DNA of 27,331 bases. Origin: JAKFWF01 sp041745515. Its GTDB lineage: Bacteria; Pseudomonadota; Alphaproteobacteria; Rhizobiales; Hyphomicrobiaceae. The stretch spans positions 1 to 27,331 of the forward strand of contig JBGTIU010000015.1 of assembly GCA_041745515.1 (NCBI GenBank), given 5' to 3'. Shown here one piece after another: positions 15,174 to 20,388 of the stretch. Position numbers and translations under genes: made by a program. Positions within the stretch are counted from its first letter, which is position 1. Each line of letters opens with the position of its first letter. The notes beneath the pieces are model-generated. The model saw only the letters and a program-made list of their open reading frames with translations. It was not told the origin of the DNA and ran no database searches.

Positions 15174-15964
15174 GCTTTTCGCCCGATTGGCTTGCACTGC
15201 GCGAGCCGGCCGATCATGCCTCGGTCAACATCCAGGTGCGTGACGCGCTGCGCCGCCATTTTGCAGCGCGTAGTTCGCTGCGCGTCGTTGATCTGGGGTG
15301 CGGGACTGGATCGAACCTGCGAGGCACCAGCCCGCTGTTCGATTGCCCTCAGCAATGGACCCTCGTCGACCACGATCCGGTGTTGCTCGCCGTCGCCAGA
15401 TCGAGGTTGGGCGAAATCGGCCGCAGCAGCGTCGACGTCTCGTTTCGCGAGGCCGACATTTCAACGGCGGCGCTTGCGGATTTGCTCGAAGGCGCGGATC
15501 TCGTCACCGCAGCCGCTTTGTTCGATCTGATGTCGGTCGCAACTATCGACGCACTCGCTGGCGTGGTCGCTCGTCGTCGCCAAGCGCTCTTTACCGTGCT
15601 CACTTATGATGGAAACGCGTCGTGGTTGCCTGAGCATCCAGCCGACAGTGCCATGCGCGCGGCCTTCAACACCCACCAGCGACGCGACAAGGGCTTCGGT
15701 CCGGCGGCGGGTCCAGGTGCGACAGATGCACTCGCCAGCGCGTTCATAAAGCACGGCTATAGCGTGCAGCGCGGGTCCAGTCCCTGGGTGCTCGATAGCC
15801 GTTTCGAGCGCTTGCGTCGGGAGCTGGATAGAGGTTTCGCCGCGGCCGTGCTCGAAACGGGTGACGTGCCGAAAACCACAGTGGAGGCTTGGCTTGCCGT
15901 GCGCCTCGGCCCGGCCGCAGCGGTCACCATGATCGGTCACGAAGACCTCATCGCACTGCCCTGA
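15170..15964 (+). CDS. Class I SAM-dependent methyltransferase
   Basis: This 264-residue Rossmann methyltransferase overlaps the glycosyltransferase stop by 4 bases. Motif I is RVVDLGCGTGSNLRG (about residues 42-56), motif II has the acidic ribose-binding residue in WTLVDHDPVLL, and ADLVTAAALFDLMS is the motif IV region. In the C-terminal half, LFTVLTYDGNASWLPEHPAD and the following residues probably form the substrate side. The final third (ELDRGFAAAVLETGDVPKTTVEAWLAVRLG) is helical and unlike ubiquinone or rRNA methyltransferases that I know. It is the last gene of the three-gene operon; a hairpin-forming stretch starts at its stop codon. The substrate is presumably the product of the two upstream genes. 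Confidence 0.9.
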   Translation: MSFSPDWLALREPADHASVNIQVRDALRRHFAARSSLRVVDLGCGTGSNLRGTSPLFDCPQQWTLVDHDPVLLAVARSRLGEIGRSSVDVSFREADISTAALADLLEGADLVTAAALFDLMSVATIDALAGVVARRRQALFTVLTYDGNASWLPEHPADSAMRAAFNTHQRRDKGFGPAAGPGATDALASAFIKHGYSVQRGSSPWVLDSRFERLRRELDRGFAAAVLETGDVPKTTVEAWLAVRLGPAAAVTMIGHEDLIALP

Positions 15965-16009
15965 AGAGGCGGCCGAAACTCGTGCAGCCAGAAATCTGGA
16001 ATGCCTCTT
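15964..16009 (+). terminator. Candidate stem-loop after the methyltransferase
   Basis: AAGAGGC (15964-15970) pairs with GCCTCTT (16003-16009), and the loop contains a second small hairpin, CCAGAAATCTGG (15988-15999). The outer stem ends within the first half-site of the iron box that follows. It could end the upstream transcript, but it has no T-run and a long loop. Confidence 0.3.
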
Positions 16010-16038
16010 AGATCCATTCTAACCTACTGTTTTAGAAT
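16008..16038 (+). promoter_or_regulatory. Irr-like iron control element (ICE)
   Basis: TTAGATCCATTCTAA (16008-16022) is a perfect five-base dyad (TTAGA/TCTAA) with five bases between the halves. It is followed by a third half-site, TTAGAAT (16032-16038), which itself pairs with ATTCTAA at 16016-16022. The Irr box of alphaproteobacteria is an interrupted TTTAGAA/TTCTAAA palindrome, so this is a close match. It lies about 110-140 bases before an iron-binding-protein gene. A possible -35 (TTGACA, 16048-16053) lies ten bases downstream, which would suit activation by Irr under iron limitation. Confidence 0.6.
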
Positions 16039-16148
16039 GCGTATTTCTTGACACCGGGCGTCAGATCGGTTTTCTGCCACTGCCGGGACGATGATGCCCC
16101 GGGCACCATCCGATGCGGGGCCTTGACCCCCGATTTTGGAGAATTCTG

Positions 16149-17195
16149 ATGCGCTCACCGATGACGACCCGCCGTACGCACGTGCTTAGCGCGTTAGCCA
16201 TGTTGCCGCTTCTCGCCGCCACGCAGGCACAGGCCGACGTCAATATCTACAGCTACCGCGAGCCCGCATTGATCGATCCACTGCTCAAGGCATTTACCGA
16301 AAAGACCGGCATCAAGACCAACGTCGTTTTCGCCGCCGCCGGCCTCAATGAGCGAATGGCGGCGGAAGGCGCAAACAGCCCCGCCGACCTGCTGTTCACG
16401 GTCGATGCCGGACGCCTGACCGAAGCGGTCGCGGCCGGCCTCACCCAGCCCGTCGTCTCCGAAAGCATCATCAGGCATGTGCCGGCGCAATACCGTGATC
16501 CCAACAATCACTGGTTCGGGCTGACCCTGCGCTCGCGCGTCATCTATGCGTCGAAGGACCGGGTCAAGCAGGACGCCATCACCTATGAAGAGCTGGCCGA
16601 TCCAAAGTGGAAGGGCAAGGTTTGCGTCCGCTCGGGCCAGCATGTCTACAACACGTCGCTGCTGGCAACGATCATCGCGCACAAGGGCGAAGAGTTCGCG
16701 GAGAAGTGGGCGGCTGGCCTGAAAGCCAATCTGGCGCAAAAGCCGGCCGGTGGCGACCGCGAGGCGGCGCGTGATATTTCGAGCGGCAAGTGCGATCTCG
16801 CGCTCGGCAATACCTACTACATGGCCTTGATGCAGACGAACAGCAAGGCGCCCGAGCAGCAGGATTGGGCCCGGTCCATCAAAGTGCTGTTTCCGAACAG
16901 TGCCGATCGCGGCAGCCACGTCAACATCTCCGGCATGGCGCTGTCGAAGTCCGCGCCCAACAAGGCGGACGCCATCAAGCTGATGGAGTTCCTGGCCTCG
17001 CAAGAGGCACAGAAGATCTACGCCACGGCAAACAACGAATACCCGGTCAACGGCTCGGTGGCGCCGTCGGATCTGATCAGGGCGCTGGGGCCCTTGAAGG
17101 CCGATCCCCTCCCCTTGGACAACATCGCCAAGTTCCGCAAAAAAGCGTCCGAGATCATGGACCGCGTGCGTTTCGACGACGGCCCGGCGTCATGA
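16149..17195 (+). CDS. Iron(III) ABC transporter, periplasmic substrate-binding protein (FbpA/FutA type)
   Basis: The product of 348 residues starts at ATG 16149, six bases after GGAGA. It has a signal peptide (MRSPMTTRRTHVLSALAMLP, cleavage after TQAQA). The mature protein begins DVNIYSYREPALIDPLLKAF and has the FbpA/FutA features: FTVDAGRL, GLTLRSRVIYAS, YEELADPKWKGKVCVRSG, and GKCDLALGNTYYMALM with the paired iron-binding tyrosines Y223 and Y224. Two Cys (in KVCVRS and GKCDLA) probably form the disulfide seen in FutA proteins. It delivers Fe3+ to an inner-membrane permease, but no permease or ATPase gene follows; a cysteine-rich protein overlaps it instead. The Irr-like box upstream supports iron regulation. 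Confidence 0.93.
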   Translation: MRSPMTTRRTHVLSALAMLPLLAATQAQADVNIYSYREPALIDPLLKAFTEKTGIKTNVVFAAAGLNERMAAEGANSPADLLFTVDAGRLTEAVAAGLTQPVVSESIIRHVPAQYRDPNNHWFGLTLRSRVIYASKDRVKQDAITYEELADPKWKGKVCVRSGQHVYNTSLLATIIAHKGEEFAEKWAAGLKANLAQKPAGGDREAARDISSGKCDLALGNTYYMALMQTNSKAPEQQDWARSIKVLFPNSADRGSHVNISGMALSKSAPNKADAIKLMEFLASQEAQKIYATANNEYPVNGSVAPSDLIRALGPLKADPLPLDNIAKFRKKASEIMDRVRFDDGPAS

Positions 17196-17743
17196 CAAGC
17201 ATGCTGCGGCGCAAGCCAATGCCGACCGGCGACATCGGCGTGCGGGCGCAGCCCAAGCCAGGCTGCGACAGTTGTCCTCGTCCTTGCCTCACCGGACCGG
17301 AACGGCTGGTCGGCGTCGGCTTCCGCTGTTGGCTTGCCGGCTACCAGACCGGCGACATCGGCTGCTGGGAGCTGGCCTGGAATGCGTTCGCGGGCGAGCT
17401 GGGCGCACCACGGGCCAAGTCTGCCATCACCGAGCTGTCATGCTGGGTGCGCGACATCAAGGACAGCGCCAAGCGCAAAATCGAGGTGTTTCCCGGGCCC
17501 TGCGCCACGTTCTGCAAGGACGAATGCATGGCCGTTTCGATGATTGCGGCGGGCCAGCACAACCACTGCCCGGCGTTGCGTGCTTGTGCGTTTGCGCTGC
17601 TCGAACATTCCGACGTCGGCACCGTGGTTGTGGGCGCGCAGGCGTTCGGGAATGTCCTGCGCGATCTCGACGTGGTGCTGTCGCAAGACGCCGTTTTAAA
17701 TGCGGCCGCCGTTGCAGCGCTGCCCGCAAATCAGCGCCATTGA
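17192..17743 (+). CDS. Unrecognised cysteine-rich cytoplasmic protein, coupled to the iron-binding protein
   Basis: I do not recognise this 183-residue protein. Its ATG overlaps the stop of the iron-binding-protein gene (ATGA), so the two are probably translated together. It has 11 cysteines at residues 25, 28, 32, 46, 58, 84, 104, 108, 112, 126 and 132. These form CX2CX3C (GCDSCPRPC) and CX3CX3C (PCATFCKDEC), plus HNHC. There is no signal peptide or membrane segment, so the cysteines would be reduced in the cytoplasm and could hold an Fe-S cluster or metal; that is inference. Codon usage is strongly GC3-biased up to about 17692 and then weakens. The better-biased frame continues to 17816, so the C-terminus may be frameshifted. 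Confidence 0.8.
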   Translation: MTSMLRRKPMPTGDIGVRAQPKPGCDSCPRPCLTGPERLVGVGFRCWLAGYQTGDIGCWELAWNAFAGELGAPRAKSAITELSCWVRDIKDSAKRKIEVFPGPCATFCKDECMAVSMIAAGQHNHCPALRACAFALLEHSDVGTVVVGAQAFGNVLRDLDVVLSQDAVLNAAAVAALPANQRH

Positions 17744-17816
17744 GAATTTCGCACCACAGTCGCACGAGGCGGTCGGCCGGCTCGAGCCCGACCAGTGGAC
17801 GCTGCCGGCGAAGTAA
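17700..17816 (+). CDS. Possible small ORF or frameshifted C-terminal tail of the cysteine-rich protein
   Basis: In a different frame from the preceding gene, ATG at 17700 opens 38 codons that end at TAA 17814-17816 and finish EAVGRLEPDQWTLPAK. Third positions are overwhelmingly G or C here, as in real genes of this window, while the annotated frame of the upstream gene loses that bias from about 17693. No ribosome-binding site precedes the ATG. The likeliest reading is that an ancestral longer protein ended here and a frameshift (real, or a sequencing error near 17690-17740) cut it off. An independent micropeptide is the alternative. Confidence 0.35.
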   Translation: MRPPLQRCPQISAIENFAPQSHEAVGRLEPDQWTLPAK

Positions 17817-17856
17817 ACGATGATCGTCAGCCACGTTGCAGTGGAGGGTGTTCCCC

Positions 17857-19149
17857 GTGGTTCCCGACTTTCCCGACGCAGATCTGACAGCGCGCATTAC
17901 CACCGCTGTCGCCAAAGGCTTCCGCGATCAAGTCGCGTATACGCAAGCGCTCATCCGCTTTCCGTCCACCAGAGGCGCGGAGCACGCCATTCAGGATTTC
18001 GTGTACGACACCTGGAAGTCGCGCGGACTTGCGATGGAACGCGTCCTCATGGACCGGGCGGCAATCGAACGGCATCCGGGCGGATCGAAATTTTCGAGCG
18101 ATCATTCGACCGCACCGCTTGTGATCGGACACCATCGGCCCAAACGCGAGACCGGCCGCTCCCTGATCCTGCAAGCGCATGTCGACGTGGTGCCGCCGGG
18201 TCCGGAACGGCTGTGGTCGCATCCGCCTTATGACCCCGTAATCGAAGGTGATTGGCTCTATGGCCGTGGCGGCGCCGATATGAAAGCCGGGCATGCAGCG
18301 AATTTGTCCGCACTCGATGCGCTAAGATCAATCGGCCTGCAGCCTGCCGGCCGCATATGCCTGCAATCCGTCGTCGAAGAGGAAAGTACCGGCAACGGCG
18401 CATTGATGGCGCATCTGAACGGCTACTCAGCGGACGCCGTGGTGATCCCCGAGCCCGAGGACGAAAAGCTCGTGCGTGCCAACGTTGGCGTCTTGTGGTT
18501 CGAAGTCGAGGTAGAGGGGCAACCCGTCCACGTCCGCGAAATGGGAAGCGGAGCCAATGCCATCGACGCGGCTTACCGTATCGTCGCCGCTCTGCGAACG
18601 CTCGAAGCAGCATGGAACGAGCGCAAGGCAGGTCTGCCGCATTTCGAAAGCGCAAGTCATCCCATCAACCTCAACGTCGGCAAGATCGAGGGCGGGGATT
18701 GGGGCTCGTCCGTGCCTGCGTGGTGCCGCCTTCAGTGTCGCATCGCGATCTATCCCGGAGTAACTGCTGCGAACGCTGCGGCAGAAATAGAGGCACACGT
18801 TGCGGCGTACGCTCGCACCGATCGATTTCTCGCGAACATGCCACCCAAGATCACCTTCAACGGCTTTTTTGCCGAAGGCTACGTACTTGACCCGGGTTCA
18901 GCCGCCGAGACCGCATTGAGCCGGGCGCACCGGGTTTCGACCGGCAAGCCGCTCGAAACTTTCATGACCGCGGGCTACCTCGATGCGCGCGTGTTCGCGC
19001 TCTATGACAAGATTCCGGCGCTTTGCTACGGCCCAATCAGCCGCAACATCCACGGTTTCGACGAAGCGGTGAGCCTGTCGTCGCTGCAACGCATCACAAC
19101 GACGATTGCCCTGTTTGTTGCGGAATGGTGCGGTGTGGAACCGATCTGA
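17857..19149 (+). CDS. M20-family deacylase, ArgE/DapE type
   Basis: This zinc metallohydrolase of the M20 peptidase family removes acyl or aminoacyl groups from amino-acid-like substrates. The start is placed at GTG 17857, eight bases after GGAGGG; TTG 17836 and GTG 17848 are in frame but lack the spacing. This gives 430 residues. The metal-site motifs are LQAHVDVVPPG (His, and catalytic Asp two residues later), YGRGGADMKAGHAA (bridging Asp) and SVVEEESTGNGALM (catalytic Glu pair). The dimerisation domain follows, beginning GVLWFEVEVEGQPVHVREMGSGANAIDAAYRI. The second half includes TFMTAGYLDARVF, with a late acidic metal ligand, and the final metal His is in NIHGFDE. It stands alone, convergent with prfB. 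The substrate is not readable; it is unlikely to be the housekeeping DapE because of its length and subgroup. Confidence 0.9.
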   Translation: MVPDFPDADLTARITTAVAKGFRDQVAYTQALIRFPSTRGAEHAIQDFVYDTWKSRGLAMERVLMDRAAIERHPGGSKFSSDHSTAPLVIGHHRPKRETGRSLILQAHVDVVPPGPERLWSHPPYDPVIEGDWLYGRGGADMKAGHAANLSALDALRSIGLQPAGRICLQSVVEEESTGNGALMAHLNGYSADAVVIPEPEDEKLVRANVGVLWFEVEVEGQPVHVREMGSGANAIDAAYRIVAALRTLEAAWNERKAGLPHFESASHPINLNVGKIEGGDWGSSVPAWCRLQCRIAIYPGVTAANAAAEIEAHVAAYARTDRFLANMPPKITFNGFFAEGYVLDPGSAAETALSRAHRVSTGKPLETFMTAGYLDARVFALYDKIPALCYGPISRNIHGFDEAVSLSSLQRITTTIALFVAEWCGVEPI

Positions 19150-19151
19150 CC

Positions 19152-19172
19152 GGCGCGGCAAACGCGGGCGCC
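19152..19172. terminator. Candidate terminator between convergent M20 and prfB genes
   Basis: GGCGC (19152-19156) can pair with GCGCC (19168-19172) around an 11-base loop, within the 24 bases that separate the two convergent stop codons. The stem is short, there is no T-run, and alternative pairings exist (CGCG with CGCG). Position is the main support. Confidence 0.25.
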
Positions 19173-19173
19173 C

Positions 19174-20305
19174 TTAATCCAGATCCTCGACCTGGGATGG
19201 TCCGCCACCCTTGATGCGCTGAGCGAGAGCTGCCTCGATGAAAGGGTCAATCGCACCATCGAGAACGGCGTCCGGATTACTGCTTTCGACGCCCGTGCGC
19301 ACGTCCTTCACCATCTGATAGGGTTGCAGCACATACGATCGCAGCTGATGCCCCCATCCGATGTCCGTCTTGGCGGCGGCTTCGGCGTTGGCCTTGAGCT
19401 CGCGGCGCTTAAGTTCGGCTTCGTAAAGCCGCGCCCGAAGCATTTGCCACGCGGTGGCGCGGTTCTTATGCTGTGAGCGCTCCTGCTGGCAGGAGACCGC
19501 TATGCCGCTCGGAATGTGCGTGATCCGCACCGCCGAATCCGTGGTGTTGACGTGCTGGCCTCCTGCTCCCGAGGCCCTATAGGTGTCGATGCGGCAATCG
19601 CTTTCGGCGACCTCAATGTTGATCGTGTCATCGATCACCGGATAGACCCAGGCGCTGGCGAAACTGGTATGGCGGCGCGCATTCGAGTCGTACGGTGAAA
19701 TCCGCACCAGTCGATGCACGCCCGACTCGGTCTTGAGCCAGCCGTAGGCGTTTTCGCCCTTGATCTCGATTGTGGCCGATTTGATGCCGGCTTCCTCCCC
19801 GGCGCTTTGCTCCAGCAACGACACCTTGTAGCCGCGCTTTTCCGCCCAGCGCATATACATGCGCAACAACATCTGCGCCCAATCCTGGCTTTCGGTGCCG
19901 CCGGCGCCAGCGTGGACTTCTAGATAGGTGTCGAAACCGTCGGCCTCGCCTGACAGCAACGCCTCCACCTCGCGTTTTTGACCATTGTCCTTCAAGCGGC
20001 GGAGCGCCGCCTCGCCTTCCAGGACTGTGGGCTCGTCGCCCTCGGCTTCGCCAAGGTCGATTAGCGTCAGCGCATCGTCCAGCTCCCGTTCGAGGCCGCG
20101 ATAGGAGTTGATCGATTTCTCAAGAGCTGTGCGCTCGCGCATCAGCTTCTGCGCTTTGGCCGGGTCGCTCCAAACATCCGGGTTCTCGGCGCGGTTATTC
20201 AGTTCCGATAACCGGCTCTCGGCGGTATCCCAGTCAAAGATGCCTCCGTAACAGGGTCAGCGATTCGCGGATGGCTTCGACGAGTTTCTCGTATTCAGCA
20301 CGCAT
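19174..20305 (-). CDS. prfB: Peptide chain release factor 2, with programmed +1 frameshift
   Basis: RF2 ends translation at UGA and UAA. The gene starts at ATG 20305 and reads 23 codons (beginning MRAEYEKLVEAIRESLTLLR) to CTT followed by an in-frame TGA at 20236-20234. Skipping the T at 20236 continues as GAC TGG GAT (DWDTAESRL...) for 353 more codons to TAA at 19176-19174. That gives a 376-residue protein, against 365 in E. coli. The GGQ peptidyl-transfer motif is at residues 248-250 (SGAGGQHVN). The stop-recognition tripeptide is SPY at 203-205 (HRLVRISPYDSNARRHTSF), where E. coli has SPF. It lies downstream of mrcA on the same strand, 83 bases away. An ORF caller without frameshift handling would miss the N-terminal 54 residues. 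Confidence 0.95.
20234..20248 (-). promoter_or_regulatory. prfB +1 frameshift site with internal Shine-Dalgarno
   Basis: Read on the minus strand, CGGAGG (20248-20243) is an internal Shine-Dalgarno. After three bases (CAT) comes CTT-TGA-C (20239-20233), the classic slippery CUU before a UGA stop. This is the arrangement known from E. coli prfB, where scarce RF2 lets the ribosome shift forward by one base and make more RF2. Confidence 0.93.
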
Positions 20306-20388
20306 GAGCTGGCTCCAATTCGAAATTGCGGTTCGCCGGATTGCGGACGCAAAAGACCGCGCGCAATCTACGAGCACGGCCGATGCCG

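Noticed and set aside
17694..17700. TTTTAAA as a programmed frameshift heptamer
   Set aside because: The heptamer is out of phase with the zero frame of the cysteine-rich gene, and the shift needed to enter the downstream frame is +1 rather than -1.
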